Below are positions 8,353 through 18,057 of a stretch of 28,136 nt of DNA, in pieces. The notes under the pieces are model-generated. The model was not told where the DNA came from and did not search any database. It saw only the letters and a program-made list of their open reading frames with translations. A program made the position numbers and the translations under genes. The stretch covers positions 1 to 28,136 of the forward strand of contig JAQGKC010000009.1 of the NCBI GenBank assembly GCA_028290305.1, in the 5' to 3' direction. Source of the stretch: Bradyrhizobium sp. (GTDB lineage Bacteria > Pseudomonadota > Alphaproteobacteria > Rhizobiales > Xanthobacteraceae). How positions within the stretch are numbered: the stretch's first letter is position 1; every line of letters begins with the position of its first letter.

Positions 8353-8367
8353 TCGACTCGTAGTCGA
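8353..8367. repeat. Short hairpin between lipoprotein and MFS genes
   Basis: TCGACT-cgt-AGTCGA, a perfect 6-bp stem with a 3-nt loop. It follows ATTAGGGGA (8336-8344), which also begins leader A. It may be a degenerate leader copy or an intercistronic structure; no TCCCC partner or Shine-Dalgarno-covering stem is present. Confidence 0.3.
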
Positions 8368-8530
8368 TAACATCATCGCCACGCATTCGCTTGATGCATC
8401 ATTTCGCCCCCGTATCCGGCCGCATCAGTCTTTGGTCAAAGGTGGACAGCTACATGCACTTCTCGGACTACACGGTGACCCCGGTCAACTGACTGAACAC
8501 CAAACCAACCGACTCAATAGAAGGATCACT

Positions 8531-9748
8531 GTGAGAAGGCCATCAGACGTCCACTTGTTATACGCCGCGCGCGCTGCGCGTGGGTTCGGCGACGGATTCG
8601 CGATCATCATCCTGCCGGCATACTTATCCGAATTGGGCTTCGGTCCGCTTCAGATCGGAATTGTCGCAAGCGCATCCCTGCTTGGAACGGCCGCTGTGAC
8701 GCTGGCGATCGGATTTTTCGCTCCTGGCAAGGACCTGCGCAATCTTCTGTTGGTCGGTGCCTTTGCGACAGTTGCCACAGGACTCGCATTTCAGGCTTCT
8801 GAACAATTCGCATTCATTCTCATCGTCGCCTTTATCGGAACTATGAATCCATCAAGCGGAGACATCGGGTTATTTGTACCGCTCGAACATGCCATGCTGG
8901 CGCGGCAAGCGCCGGACCATGATCGTACCCGTATTTTTGCTCATTACAGCTTGATCGGCGGACTTTCCACCGCCGCCGGCGCATTAGCGGCCGCGGCGCC
9001 GTCTGCTTTGGTTTCGGTAGGCGCTAGCTACATCGACGCTCTCAAAGCAATGTTTTGTTTCTATGCGGCACTAGGTCTCCTTGCCGCGGCCATCTATCGA
9101 TATTTGCCTCACGCTCAGCCGCACGACGTTGCGTCTCGTCCGGTTGCGCTGGGCCCCTCGAAATGGATCGTCTACAAACTCGCCGCGCTATTCAGCTTGG
9201 ATGCATTCGCCGGTGGTTTTGCGGTGCAGTCCCTCGTCGCTCTGTGGCTGTTTGAGCGCTTCGGGCTGTCGCTGACCGCTGCAAGCTTGTTTTTCTTCTG
9301 GTCCAATGTCCTCGCCGCATTTTCTTATCCCGTCGCAGCGCGTCTGGCAAAACGCTTCGGTCTTGTAAACACGATGGTCTTCACGCACAGTCCTTCGAGT
9401 CTGTGTCTGATCCTTGCCGCTTTTTCGACGAACCTTCTTGTGGTGCTCGGCCTGTTGCTTATTCGTTCGGCGCTCTCGCAAATGGACGTCCCGACACGGA
9501 CGTCATACGTGATGGCGGTTGTGACGCCGCCTGAACGACCTGCGGCGGCGAGCGTAACTGCCGTACCACGCAGCCTTGCATCGTCGCTCAGTCCTGCCTT
9601 GGCGGGAGCACTGCTCGCGACAACCTTTGCGGGACTGGCCTTGGTCATCTGCGGTGGATTGAAAATTGCCTATGATCTCGCACTGCTCTTCTCATTTCGC
9701 CACACCAAGCCACCCGAGGAAAGGGTAGCCAGTCAATCCAGCCTGTGA
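8531..9748 (+). CDS. Major facilitator superfamily transporter
   Basis: A 405-residue integral membrane protein with about 12 hydrophobic segments. The start is GTG 8531, with AAGGA 6 nt upstream; this puts RRPSDVHLLYAARAARGFGDG at the N-terminus, as in MFS proteins whose first helix begins near residue 10. An upstream open stretch from 8432 lacks a start signal. The first helix region (GFGDGFAIIILPAYL) and the loop before helix 3 fit the family. The substrate is unknown. Its place between two lectin-like genes in the chromate-type cluster suggests an efflux or oxyanion-related role, by inference only. Confidence 0.85.
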   Translation: MRRPSDVHLLYAARAARGFGDGFAIIILPAYLSELGFGPLQIGIVASASLLGTAAVTLAIGFFAPGKDLRNLLLVGAFATVATGLAFQASEQFAFILIVAFIGTMNPSSGDIGLFVPLEHAMLARQAPDHDRTRIFAHYSLIGGLSTAAGALAAAAPSALVSVGASYIDALKAMFCFYAALGLLAAAIYRYLPHAQPHDVASRPVALGPSKWIVYKLAALFSLDAFAGGFAVQSLVALWLFERFGLSLTAASLFFFWSNVLAAFSYPVAARLAKRFGLVNTMVFTHSPSSLCLILAAFSTNLLVVLGLLLIRSALSQMDVPTRTSYVMAVVTPPERPAAASVTAVPRSLASSLSPALAGALLATTFAGLALVICGGLKIAYDLALLFSFRHTKPPEERVASQSSL

Positions 9749-9925
9749 ACTCAACCGGTATGGACACGAGCAGCCGAACTCAGTCCGGGTGCGGCCAGCA
9801 CACCATATCGTCGCTCGGCAGATAAACGGTGACTTCACGATCTCAGAGGAGCCTAGGCAAATGCTCCATCCGGACGCCCGCTGACCACTATCGCAGCCAC
9901 ACTTTTCCTACTGGAGGTGAATCAC

Positions 9926-10506
9926 ATGTCAGAGCACACGGTCAATTTCGAGGGCAACCAGATAGGCGCAACACCCGACGGTTGGACAGCTACTCTTACT
10001 GGGAAAGGAGATTCAAAATGGACGGTCGAAAGCGATGAGACGGCACCCTCCAAACTAAAGGTAGTCAAGCAATCCGGTCGGGCTACCTATCCGCTTCTTC
10101 TGAAGAACGATGTCAACGTCAGGAACGGCTTCATTGAGGTAAGATTCAAAGCCATTGCGGGCTCTCAGGACCGCGCCGCCGGTGTCTGGCGGGCGAGAGA
10201 TGCGAACAATTATTACGTCGTCCGGGCCAATGCGCTTGAGGACAATTTCGTTCTCTACAAGACCGTCACCGGGCGTCCGCCGTGCGCCGCAAAGGCGGCT
10301 ACGGGGTTGACGTGCCGGTGCCGGCCAACACCTGGCATAATCTGCGGATAGACTTCAAAGCCGACCACTTCACGGCGGCTTTCAACGGCAAACAATTGTT
10401 TGAGGTTGACGATTCCACTTTCGCCGATGCGGGGATGGTAGGGCTATGGACGAAGGCCGACAGCATCACGCTGTTTGATCAAATCACCTACGGCGAGACG
10501 AACTAG
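9926..10506 (+). pseudogene. Concanavalin-like (DUF1080/LamG-type) protein with a frameshift
   Basis: It starts at ATG 9926 behind a strong GGAGGT (9913-9918) and reads MSEHTVNFEGNQIGA...GWTATLTGKGDSKWTVE. It has no signal peptide, unlike its two relatives. The first frame is good up to LYKTVTGR (about 10274). The family then continues one frame over as VRRKGGYGVDVPVPANTWHN to the end (GLWTKADSITLFDQI, stop 10506). One missing base near 10275-10281 explains this. The two frames together make a complete domain of about 190 residues. Either the lesion is recent or it is a sequencing error; if corrected it is a normal gene. Confidence 0.75.
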
Positions 10507-10725
10507 TCGGGCGCTTCCAAGCTTCGAATCATAACGCGGCTCTCGAAATCGTCTGAATTTGCTGACTAAAGTGCGCACTGCATATGATCGGTTTCATGGA
10601 ATCCGTCGTCTAGGTTGTGAACGCACAAAGCAGTCTTTTGGAAGACGCTGGTCCGCGATCGGATGCCGCGAACTCGTCTAAGCGGCAGGCGTGTTCGCGG
10701 CAATGGGTTAGCGACGAGAGAATCT

Positions 10726-10962
10726 CTAGTGCCGCTCTTTGACCTGGCCGCTGCTATCGACGACGAGCGATACTTCCTTGCCGTCTTTCATAGCCTTAAC
10801 GGCCGTACCTTCGGCGGTGGATTTGATTTCTCGGATTTGCGAATAACCCGCGGATTCAAGCTTGGCTATGAGCTCCTGCTGGGTCAAGGCATGGGCAGGC
10901 GAGAACAGGCCAACCATCACCAGACAGCAAACGACAGCTTGAGAGAGTGCTCGTGCCGACAT
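10726..10962 (-). CDS. Small periplasmic PepSY-like protein
   Basis: A 78-residue protein with ATG at 10962 and a GGAG Shine-Dalgarno (10971-10974). The signal peptide ends at PAHA-LTQQE. The mature part (LTQQELIAKLESAGYSQIREIKSTAEGTAVKAMKDGK...VDSSGQVKE) is one PepSY-type alpha/beta unit, the size seen in PepSY_2/YpeB-like exported peptides. Such domains often bind or inhibit proteases or sense envelope conditions; the role here is unknown. It is transcribed away from the TauE gene, and the two promoters share the 163-nt gap. Confidence 0.75.
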   Translation of the reverse strand: MSARALSQAVVCCLVMVGLFSPAHALTQQELIAKLESAGYSQIREIKSTAEGTAVKAMKDGKEVSLVVDSSGQVKERH

Positions 10963-11125
10963 GATCTGTGCTCCTAGCTTTTCAAACCGCGAAACCATTC
11001 CGAGTTCAACGCCTGTTCGACACGGCGGTTCCGCGCCTCTGGGCATGCCCGTGCTGCGGCGGGTCCAATTTCGTGGGCCTTGGTCCGGGCGACCTTTAGG
11101 AGGCGACAATGGGAGCTATCGGCCA

Positions 11126-11149
11126 TTGGTTCTGGTCGCGACTTAAGAT
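11126..11149 (+). promoter_or_regulatory. Promoter D (shared promoter module)
   Basis: TTGGTTCTG at 11126 and TTAAGAT at 11143, with the leader's GGGG beginning 37 nt after the first T. This matches promoter B and lies within one base of promoters A and C. It is the most divergent of the four at the -35. Confidence 0.45.
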
Positions 11150-11161
11150 AGGCTGGACCCA

Positions 11162-11239
11162 TGGGGACATCGCAGCCTCCCCGTCAAATGGAACACCCAT
11201 TCAAGCGCTGCTCGCCCTGTCTTGTGGAGCGAGCGCATG
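11162..11239 (+). promoter_or_regulatory. Structured 5' leader D (divergent chrB-RNA-like copy)
   Basis: Stem 1: GGGGA 11163-11167 with TCCCC 11178-11182. The linker keeps TTCAAGCGCTG, as in leader B (GTCCAAGCGCTG). Stem 2 has changed sequence but not position: GCTCGC 11210-11215 pairs with GCGAGC 11229-11234, covering the GGAG Shine-Dalgarno and ending just before ATG 11237. The gene begins ATGGA as in the other three copies. CTCC in stem 1 can also pair with GGAG. The preserved architecture with a different stem sequence supports a conserved RNA fold. Confidence 0.6.
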
Positions 11240-11968
11240 GATGTGTTTTCCGTCGATCTCACAATCTTTCTCGTTGCGACGTTTGCGGGTGCGCTTGTCG
11301 CCGGTCTCTCGGGCTTTGCCTTTGGGCTGGTCGCGGCTTCAATCTGGCTCTACATCCTCACGCCATTGCAAACCGCGACGCTGATCGTCGCGTTCGGTTT
11401 GATCGTACAAGGCTACTCAGTCTGGAAGCTTCGGCATGCGCTTGAGTGGGCCAAGCTCTGGCCTTTCATATTAGGCGCCGCGATCGGCGTGCCGGTCGGC
11501 ATCGCGATTCTCAGATGGGCAAACCCGGTGCACGTCCGGGCGAGCATCGGCGCATTTCTTGTTCTCTACAGCCTCTACGCACTCTTTCGACCGAAGATGG
11601 CATCGGTGACAATAGGTGGTGCAACTGCCGATGCCGGCGTTGGATTTTTAAGTGGCGTACTCGGCGGAATAACCGGACTTGCGGGCATATTGGTGACGAT
11701 CTGGTGTGGTCTGCGCGGTTGGCCGAAGGATCGGCAGCGCGCGATCTTTCAGCCGGTTGCAGTTGCGATCTTCGCCATGAGCGCCGCGTGGCTGGGCATC
11801 AAAGGTTCAGTATCGGCGGACACCATCCGGTTGTTTCTGTTCGGATTGCCGATACTGCTCGCTGGTACGTGGTTAGGTGTGAAGCTTTATGGCCACCTCG
11901 ACGAAACCGCATTCCGAAGGGTGGTTTTGGTTCTCCTTTTGGTGTCGGGCGCGGTGCTGATTTTCTGA
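11237..11968 (+). CDS. TauE/SafE family membrane permease
   Basis: A 243-residue protein with about eight hydrophobic helices. The start is ATG 11237, fixed by the leader structure. It has the two repeated half-modules of the TauE/SafE family (GALVAGLSGFAFGLV near residue 18 and GVGFLSGVLGGITGLAG near 135), including the Gly-rich turns. Known members export or import sulfite, sulfoacetate or other organosulfur anions. Control by the same leader as the rhodanese-ChrB gene suggests handling of a sulfur oxyanion or chromate, which mimics sulfate; this is inference. It converges with the RND adaptor gene, with only 6 nt between the stops and no terminator visible. Confidence 0.85.
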   Translation: MDVFSVDLTIFLVATFAGALVAGLSGFAFGLVAASIWLYILTPLQTATLIVAFGLIVQGYSVWKLRHALEWAKLWPFILGAAIGVPVGIAILRWANPVHVRASIGAFLVLYSLYALFRPKMASVTIGGATADAGVGFLSGVLGGITGLAGILVTIWCGLRGWPKDRQRAIFQPVAVAIFAMSAAWLGIKGSVSADTIRLFLFGLPILLAGTWLGVKLYGHLDETAFRRVVLVLLLVSGAVLIF

Positions 11969-11974
11969 CGGGAG

Positions 11975-13210
11975 TTAGGAGTTCTCGCGGACCATCTGCG
12001 GCTGAACCGCCGTTCTTAGTGGCGGCACGCCCTTGGTGCTTGCCACCACCGGTGTCTCCTCCGATAGGCCCGCGGTCACCTCGATGCGACCGTTGCCGGT
12101 GAGACCAGTCTTGACGGCGAGGCGTATGATCCGATTGTCAATAATGCTATACACGAAGTTTCCGTCGCCATCCGAACCTATAGCCGCGGTTGGTACGGTA
12201 AGTGCATCGGGGCGCCGGCTCATTTCCAGTGAGACCTCCGCATACGTGCCCGGATAAAGCTGTTCGTTGGGGTTTGGCAGGTCGATTTCGGTGCGCATGT
12301 TGCGGGTCTCGGGATCAAGCCGTAGGGAGAAGCGGGTTACCTTGCCGAGGAACGGCTTACCGTCGAAGCCAGACGGCTTGACGATCGCCGCATCGCCGAC
12401 GTGAAGGTGAGGTACGTCGTTCTCCGGAACGTCGCAAAATACCCGGATCGTGTCGATCCGCTGCACCGTGAAAAGTGACCCTGCCGACGGCGTCGTCCGC
12501 GTAGCCGTGGCGGCCTGGACCAAATCGCCCCGGTTTACCTGTCGCCGCGCCACCACGCCATCAAAGGGCGCCACGATCTGCGTATAGGCAAGCAGAGTCT
12601 TGATCTTCTCCACGGTCGCGGCGGCGACGTCGACCTGGTTGGCCGCGAGGGCGCGGTTCGCTTCCGCGACGCCCAGATCCGCCTTGGCGATGTCCGCGTT
12701 GGCGTGCACCTGATCGAGTGTCCGGTCGCTGATGAATTGCCGTCCCTCGCCCAGTTGCTCCCGGTCTTTCGCCAAGGCGTTCTGAAGCGCTACGTCCGCC
12801 TTGTTGTGGTCCAGTTGGCGGCGCGCGCTCTCTAGCGAACTTCGCTTGGATTCGAGCTGGGCTTTGGCTTCGGCAAGCTCCTGTTTCATTTCCGGGACGT
12901 CGATGACCGCGAGCACTTGACCCGCCTTCACGTGATCGCCGATGTCGACGCGAACCTCCGACAAATATCCGGAGACTTTGGCAAAGAGATCCGCTTCCTC
13001 GAAGGCTTCGAGGTTGGCGTTGGTTTGGAGACGTTGGGCCAATGTGGCGCGGCGCGGAAGGACAACCTCGACCCGGGGGGGGTTATCCGCTCTCGTTGAA
13101 TTCAGCGATGGGGATGCTGCGAGATGCCTCTCGGCAAAGATAGCCCCGGCCCCGGCGACGCCGACCGCGACTACCAGGATCTTTATGCCCGTCCGACTCG
13201 TGAATTTCAT
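11975..13210 (-). CDS. RND efflux periplasmic adaptor subunit (membrane fusion protein)
   Basis: A 411-residue HlyD/AcrA-type adaptor. The N-terminal membrane anchor is near residues 9-26 (IKILVVAVGVAGAGAIFA) and has no lipobox. Then come a split lipoyl domain (EADLFAKVSGYLSEVRVDIGD near 72, and IVAPFDGVVARRQVNRGD near 214), a coiled coil of about 90 residues between them, a beta-barrel and a membrane-proximal domain. The start is ATG 13210 with GAAGGCGGA upstream. It lies 37 nt downstream of the RND pump gene, so the pair is an operon. No outer-membrane factor gene adjoins, so a TolC-like protein from elsewhere must be used. Confidence 0.92.
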   Translation of the reverse strand: MKFTSRTGIKILVVAVGVAGAGAIFAERHLAASPSLNSTRADNPPRVEVVLPRRATLAQRLQTNANLEAFEEADLFAKVSGYLSEVRVDIGDHVKAGQVLAVIDVPEMKQELAEAKAQLESKRSSLESARRQLDHNKADVALQNALAKDREQLGEGRQFISDRTLDQVHANADIAKADLGVAEANRALAANQVDVAAATVEKIKTLLAYTQIVAPFDGVVARRQVNRGDLVQAATATRTTPSAGSLFTVQRIDTIRVFCDVPENDVPHLHVGDAAIVKPSGFDGKPFLGKVTRFSLRLDPETRNMRTEIDLPNPNEQLYPGTYAEVSLEMSRRPDALTVPTAAIGSDGDGNFVYSIIDNRIIRLAVKTGLTGNGRIEVTAGLSEETPVVASTKGVPPLRTAVQPQMVRENS

Positions 13211-13247
13211 TGTGTTCCGCCTTCAAAATCCGTTCTGGTTGTTCCGC

Positions 13248-16200
13248 TTATTCTGCCGCCCGAGCAGGATGTTCGCCGGGTCCGTCGCCACGATCCCACA
13301 CCGACCCGAGCTGCGGCTCCGGCTCGAAATAGCGGCTATGCGGGTCACTAGGATCGAGCGACGCCGAAATCGGAGCATGCCGCGACTGGAGCGTGGCCAA
13401 GATCGCCGGCAGGATGATGAGCGTGGCGCACGTCGCGCCGAGGAGACCGCCGATCACCGCCCGCCCAAGCGGCGCACTTTGCTCTCCGCCTTCGCCGAGG
13501 CCCAGCGCCATCGGCACCATCCCGGCCAGCATCGCGAAACTGGTCATCAGGATCGGACGCAGACGGCTCCGTGCGCCTTCTATTGCTGCCTCCCATGGTT
13601 CGCGACCCTCGACCCGGCTGCGCTCAGCGAAAGTCACGAGCAGGATGGCGTTTGCCACGGCCACGCCAATCGACATGATCGCGCCCATGAAGGATTGAAT
13701 GTTGAGCGTGGTACCGGTGAGCCAAAGCATGAGTACGACCCCCGCGATGACGGCGGGAATCGTCAATCCCACCGCCAGGGAAAGCCGGAACGATTGGAAA
13801 TTGGCGGCCAGTACCAGAAGGATGACACCGACCGCCATCAAGAGCCCAAGACGCAGTCCTTCGAACATCTCCGCCATCGGCTGGACCTGCCCGCGCACGG
13901 TCACGTTCACCCGATCGGGCGGCTTTCCCGTATCGCTGATCGCCTGTTGCACGCGGGCTGCCGCGCGTCCAAGATCCTCGCCGGAGATGTTCGCGCTCAG
14001 TGTCAGCATGCGCTGCATGTTGTAGCGGTCATATTCGCCGAGCGCCGTGCCGTCGGTAACGGCGGCCACATTGCGGAGGTCGATCTGTCCGCCCGACCGG
14101 CGAGCGATGGGGAGGTTCTTCACCTCCTCCAGAGAATTCATCTGGTGCTCGGGGATCTCGACTTGCACCTGATAGCCAATGCCGCTCTTGGGATCGGGCC
14201 AATAATCCGCGGAGGTGTAGCGACTGGATGACGTGCCCGCGACGACCGATTTTGCCACGTCATCCGCCGTCACCCCTAGAACGCCCGCTCGCTCGCGCTC
14301 TACATTGACCTTTACGGTCGGGTAATCGAGTTCCTGCTCGAATCCCAGGTCTCGCAGCGTCGGCACCTGTGCCAATTTTGCTCGCAGCTTATCTGCGTAT
14401 TGGCGGCTGTCGGCGAGGTTCGGCCCGCTCACGGCCACTTCGATCGGTGTCGGCGCGCCGAAGCTCATCACCCGGCTGACGATGTCGCTTGGCTCGAATG
14501 AGAAGCCCACGCCCGGCAATTCCTGGGGCAATTTCTGACGCAGCCGCTCCTTCAAATCCTCGATGCCGACCCCGGTGCCACGCTTGAGCTGCACCTGCAG
14601 CACCGCTTCCTCGGAGCCGGAGCTCCAGAGATAAATGGTATTGATGGGGTAATTGGGCGGCTGCGTGCCGACAAAGCCGAGGCTGATGTCGACGTTATCC
14701 GACCCGACCTCACGCTTGATCGCGTCGAGTGTCTGCAGCGCGATCTGCTCGGTACGCTCGATGCGCGTTCCAGCCGGTGCCCTGAGGTGCAATTGCAACT
14801 GGCCAGTATCAACAATCGGAAAAATCTCGGTGCCGAGAGAGCTGCCGACCAGCAAAATGATTGCGCCACTGACGATGAGATAGGAAAGCACGACGATGCG
14901 CCGTCGTTTCATGACAGCGCGCGCGAACCGATCGTAGCTGGCCCGCAGCCGGTCGAAAAACGTCTCTTGCGGTTTAAGGTGCGCGCTCGGATTGCGCAGC
15001 ATCCAAACCGACAGTACCGGCACAAAGGTACTGGAAAGCAAATACGACCCTACCATTGAGAAGCCGACTGCCAAGGCCAGCGGTACAAACAGGTTGCGAG
15101 CAGCGCCGGTCATGAAGAAGGCGGGAATGAATACCGCTAGAATGCAGAGCATGGCCACGAACCGGGGCAACGTCGTCTCGGCCGTGGCCTCGCTCGCGGC
15201 GCGGGCAAGGCTGCGGCCGTCAGCAAGACGGGTGTGGATGTTCTCGATGGTGACTGTCGCCTCGTCGACCAGGATGCCGACAGCCAACGCCAACCCGCCC
15301 AAGGTCATGATGTTGATTGTCTGACCCGATACCCAGAGCGCTGTCACCGACGCGAGGATCGCGAGCGGAATGTTCAAAACCACGATGAGCGAACTACGCC
15401 AATCCCGCAGAAACAGCAGGACCATGAGGCCTGTCAGCACTGCGCCGAGTGCGCCTTCGACGAACAGGCCCTGGATGGCGCGCGTCACATAGGGGGACTG
15501 GTCGAACTGGTAACTGACCTCAACATCATCAGGCAGGATGGATTGGAAGCGTGGCAAGTTGGCCTTGACGGCCTGGACGACCGCGAGTGTCGAGGCGTCC
15601 GCCCGTTTGGTTACGGGGATGTAGACCGTGCGGCGTCCATTCACCAGCGCGTAGCCGGTCTGGATGTCGGCGCCGTCTTCGACCGATCCGACGTCGCGTA
15701 TGAAGACCGTCTGGGTTCCGTGCGAGCGGATGGGAATGTTGTTCAGGCCCTTGAAATCGCCGACAACGGAGTTGACCGGCACCATCGGCATGAGGTCGCC
15801 GATGCGGACGTTACCTGATGGGCTGACCGTATTACCGGCACCCAACGCCTGCACTACCTCGTCCGGCGACATGTTGTAGGAACGCAGCTTCTCGGGGTCC
15901 AAGCGAACGAGGATGGTGCGCTGACTCGAACCGAAGGGCGGCGGTGCCGACACGCCCGGCAAGGTCGCGAACAATGGGCGCACCTTGAACAGCGCCGCGT
16001 CCTGTAGCTCGGCGACTGTTTTCGTTTTGCTGGAGAAGACGAGGTCGCCGACCGGGACGCTGCCACCGTCGAACCGCATCACGAAAGGCGGCACCGTTCC
16101 GGTGGGCATGAAGGCGCGGGCGCGATCGACGTAGCCGACCGTCTCTGCCGTGGCCTGCGCCATATTAGTGCCGGGATGGAATTGGAGCTTGATCAGCCCT

Positions 16201-16463
16201 ACACCCTGGATCGATTTGCTTTCGACATGCTCGATGCCAGTGATGTAGAGGAAGTGGTACTCATAATAGTTGACGATGAACCCTTCCATCTGCGCCGGGT
16301 CCATGCCGCCGTACGGCTGGGCCACATACAGGACGGGCACCCCGAGATCCGGGAAGATGTCCCGAGACATCCGATCGACCGCCAGAAAACCCACCAATGC
16401 AACGGCTATGACCATCGTCAAAAGCGAGATCGGGCGTCGCAATGCAAATGACACCAAATTCAT
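13248..16463 (-). CDS. RND efflux transporter permease subunit
   Basis: A 1071-residue inner-membrane pump of the AcrB class, full length for the family. It has 12 hydrophobic helices in two halves with large periplasmic loops. TM1 begins [20 protein letters not shown]. The TM4 proton-relay region reads [16 protein letters not shown], and the late helices carry [19 protein letters not shown]. The start is ATG 16463. It heads the operon with the adaptor gene. The substrate cannot be read from the sequence; hydrophobic drugs or solvents are typical for this clade, and the cation relay motif of CusA/CzcA was not evident. No regulator gene adjoins. Confidence 0.93.
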   Translation of the reverse strand: MNLVSFALRRPISLLTMVIAVALVGFLAVDRMSRDIFPDLGVPVLYVAQPYGGMDPAQMEGFIVNYYEYHFLYITGIEHVESKSIQGVGLIKLQFHPGTNMAQATAETVGYVDRARAFMPTGTVPPFVMRFDGGSVPVGDLVFSSKTKTVAELQDAALFKVRPLFATLPGVSAPPPFGSSQRTILVRLDPEKLRSYNMSPDEVVQALGAGNTVSPSGNVRIGDLMPMVPVNSVVGDFKGLNNIPIRSHGTQTVFIRDVGSVEDGADIQTGYALVNGRRTVYIPVTKRADASTLAVVQAVKANLPRFQSILPDDVEVSYQFDQSPYVTRAIQGLFVEGALGAVLTGLMVLLFLRDWRSSLIVVLNIPLAILASVTALWVSGQTINIMTLGGLALAVGILVDEATVTIENIHTRLADGRSLARAASEATAETTLPRFVAMLCILAVFIPAFFMTGAARNLFVPLALAVGFSMVGSYLLSSTFVPVLSVWMLRNPSAHLKPQETFFDRLRASYDRFARAVMKRRRIVVLSYLIVSGAIILLVGSSLGTEIFPIVDTGQLQLHLRAPAGTRIERTEQIALQTLDAIKREVGSDNVDISLGFVGTQPPNYPINTIYLWSSGSEEAVLQVQLKRGTGVGIEDLKERLRQKLPQELPGVGFSFEPSDIVSRVMSFGAPTPIEVAVSGPNLADSRQYADKLRAKLAQVPTLRDLGFEQELDYPTVKVNVERERAGVLGVTADDVAKSVVAGTSSSRYTSADYWPDPKSGIGYQVQVEIPEHQMNSLEEVKNLPIARRSGGQIDLRNVAAVTDGTALGEYDRYNMQRMLTLSANISGEDLGRAAARVQQAISDTGKPPDRVNVTVRGQVQPMAEMFEGLRLGLLMAVGVILLVLAANFQSFRLSLAVGLTIPAVIAGVVLMLWLTGTTLNIQSFMGAIMSIGVAVANAILLVTFAERSRVEGREPWEAAIEGARSRLRPILMTSFAMLAGMVPMALGLGEGGEQSAPLGRAVIGGLLGATCATLIILPAILATLQSRHAPISASLDPSDPHSRYFEPEPQLGSVWDRGDGPGEHPARAAE

Positions 16464-17383
16464 CGTGACGCCTCAGCCTGCTCTGCAGCGTCTGGACGAT
16501 CGAGCGCGCCTGGACGGCAGCAACAAAAACTACAGGGACATTTCGAAAAAATGCGGCTCATATCTCCGTCCAAACGCTCAACGCCCCGAGGCCTAGCGAC
16601 CTCGAGCGGTGAGCAGAACTTGGACGGCGAACCGTCTTAGAGTGCCGGGGGTCTGCAGGCCCCGACGGTAGATGACGATCCAACATCGCAATCAAATGCG
16701 ATCGTCTCAAGTAAATTTAGTTTCACGTTTCTGAAAGCCGGTTTGCGGTTGGGGACAAATTGTGAGTTCACGTTCCGTAGATGCTGCCTCCGGACCGAAT
16801 GCCGGAAATGCAGTCATGCAGCGCATTGACGAGATGTTCCTCGCGCTGGCCCCCTGGGGGCCGTGCCCTAAGTTTGCAAAATTATGGGCGTGGCATGACA
16901 CGCGGTCGCGTCCAGCCGCAGCGGGCGACGGTTCAGAGCCGCCTTAAGTTAGGCCATATACCGCGCGGAACGAGATGGCTATGGCAGAGGTTACTACGAG
17001 GAGGATCGTCTTCGTCGACGGACGAAGTATGCGTTGAATACGAAAATGGTGACGAATACTGCCGATACCGGGAATAAAGAATAGGCGCGGCAACCGCGAT
17101 GGCCTCGTCTTTTTAAGCCGGGGCCATTGTTTTGAGTGCCCCTTTGTCGGCATCCTAACAGATAAGCGTTACCGAACTGGCTTAAAAAGCCTTGTGGGTT
17201 TTGCGCACGCGTCAGTGATCGAGACCGCACAAAACGGCCCCAGCGCTGAACAGGATTACAGCGCCGGAACCGAAGCAAGGAGTTGGTGCGTCTATGCACC
17301 GGACTGGAAACAACCGGGATCGCCGCTTATTCCCGAATTGCATTCTGCAGGACAGCCCTATTGCGTTTTGCGACAGTTCCTTC
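16464..17383. other. Gene-poor stretch before leader B
   Basis: No gene I can support. The right part holds short pieces reading GYGRGYYEEDR in one frame and VCVEYENGDEYCRYRE with a stop at 17077 in another. They look like a small exported protein broken by a frameshift, but the N-terminus is not recognisable. The promoter of the RND operon must lie at the left end. A possible terminator lies at 17099-17127. Confidence 0.45.
17099..17127. terminator. Possible bidirectional terminator-like hairpin
   Basis: ATGGCCTCG (17099-17107) pairs with CGGGGCCAT (17119-17127), 9 bp with one U-G wobble and an 11-nt loop containing T5. TGTTTTG follows on the plus strand. The U-run is short, so termination is uncertain. 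Confidence 0.35.
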
Positions 17384-17408
17384 TTGCGCTTGCACCGCAC
17401 TCTTACCT
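17384..17408 (+). promoter_or_regulatory. Promoter B (shared promoter module)
   Basis: TTGCGCTTG at 17384 and TTACCT at 17403. The GGGGA stem begins 37 nt after the first T, as in promoter D and one more than in A and C. The -35 TTGC-x-(T/C)TTG pattern is shared with A and C. Confidence 0.5.
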
Positions 17409-17419
17409 AGAACCTGCGG

Positions 17420-17500
17420 CGGGGATATGCAGACTCCCCTTTAGACGGTTCATGTCCAAGCGCTGCGCAGCACTCGACGTGTCGAGGGGATTTGCGCATG
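17420..17500 (+). promoter_or_regulatory. Structured 5' leader B (chrB-RNA-like)
   Basis: Stem 1: GGGGA 17421-17425 with TCCCC 17435-17439. Conserved TGTCCAAGCGCTG linker. Stem 2 outer: TGCGCA 17464-17469 with TGCGCA 17493-17498. Stem 2 inner: CTCGAC 17473-17478 with GTCGAG 17481-17486. The Shine-Dalgarno GAGGGGA is in the 3' arm and the start codon A closes the stem. The alternative pairing TCCCCT 17435-17440 with AGGGGA 17485-17490 would mask the Shine-Dalgarno completely. Confidence 0.75.
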
Positions 17501-17914
17501 GACAACAACACCCACTCAATTCTCTTCATGAGGTCGGCGGGGCTTCCCGGCAGGTTCCAATGGCGCATGCTTGCGCTCGTTGCAAGCCTGGTGCTTGGCG
17601 TTGCCACGCCGGCCACGGCCGAGCTGGCTTGCAAGCCAACGTTGGCGTTCAAGGAGGTTCGATTTTCGAAGGTGCAGAATCAGCAACGAACATGGACCGC
17701 GACCCTGGCCGTAGACGCCTCGCGATGCGCTGAAACTTCGGGTCAGTTCGAGATTAAATTCGTCCGCCTCAAGGAAGTCGGGCCGGACTTGCTCTTCGCC
17801 GAGCAATTCAAATGGACCCCTGACCTGATCGAAGTGTCCTTGAATTTTTGGTGGGATGAAGCCGTCCAGGATTACTGGATTGGTGAAATCGCGCCATGTC
17901 GATGCGCCGATTGA
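17498..17914 (+). CDS. Small secreted protein under leader B
   Basis: A 138-residue protein with ATG 17498 fixed by leader B. An N-terminal extension precedes a signal peptide (MLALVASLVLGVATPATA-EL). The mature part is about 97 residues with four Cys (near ELACKP, SRCAE and two in PCRCAD at the end) and many aromatic residues, suggesting a disulfide-stabilised beta domain. I do not recognise a family. It is alone in its transcription unit, ending about 110 nt before promoter C, and shares the regulatory module of the chromate genes. Confidence 0.75.
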   Translation: MDNNTHSILFMRSAGLPGRFQWRMLALVASLVLGVATPATAELACKPTLAFKEVRFSKVQNQQRTWTATLAVDASRCAETSGQFEIKFVRLKEVGPDLLFAEQFKWTPDLIEVSLNFWWDEAVQDYWIGEIAPCRCAD

Positions 17915-17983
17915 GGAACCGCAACATTTGGCAAAGGCGCGCCGGAGTTCCGCACACGCCGCAGGTGAGCGACGATTGCTCTG

Positions 17984-17995
17984 CACAAATTTGTG
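17984..17995. promoter_or_regulatory. Palindrome upstream of promoter C
   Basis: CACAAATTTGTG, a perfect 12-bp palindrome, 28 nt upstream of the proposed -35 of promoter C. The position fits an activator or repressor site. It is not seen at the other three promoters, so it may be coincidental. Confidence 0.35.
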
Positions 17996-18022
17996 ATGCC
18001 GTACTCTCGCTGATGGTCCCTC

Positions 18023-18048
18023 TTGCTTTTGCGATCGGGTCAAATTAA
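18023..18048 (+). promoter_or_regulatory. Promoter C (shared promoter module)
   Basis: TTGCTTTTG at 18023 and AATTAA at 18043, placed exactly as in promoter A relative to the AGGGGAA that opens the leader. It drives the long chromate operon. Confidence 0.55.
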
Positions 18049-18057
18049 TAGACATGA

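Noticed and set aside
12942..14231. Long plus-strand open frame of 429 codons
   Set aside because: It lies opposite the RND adaptor and pump genes, has Arg/His-rich non-protein composition and is a high-GC shadow of the real genes.
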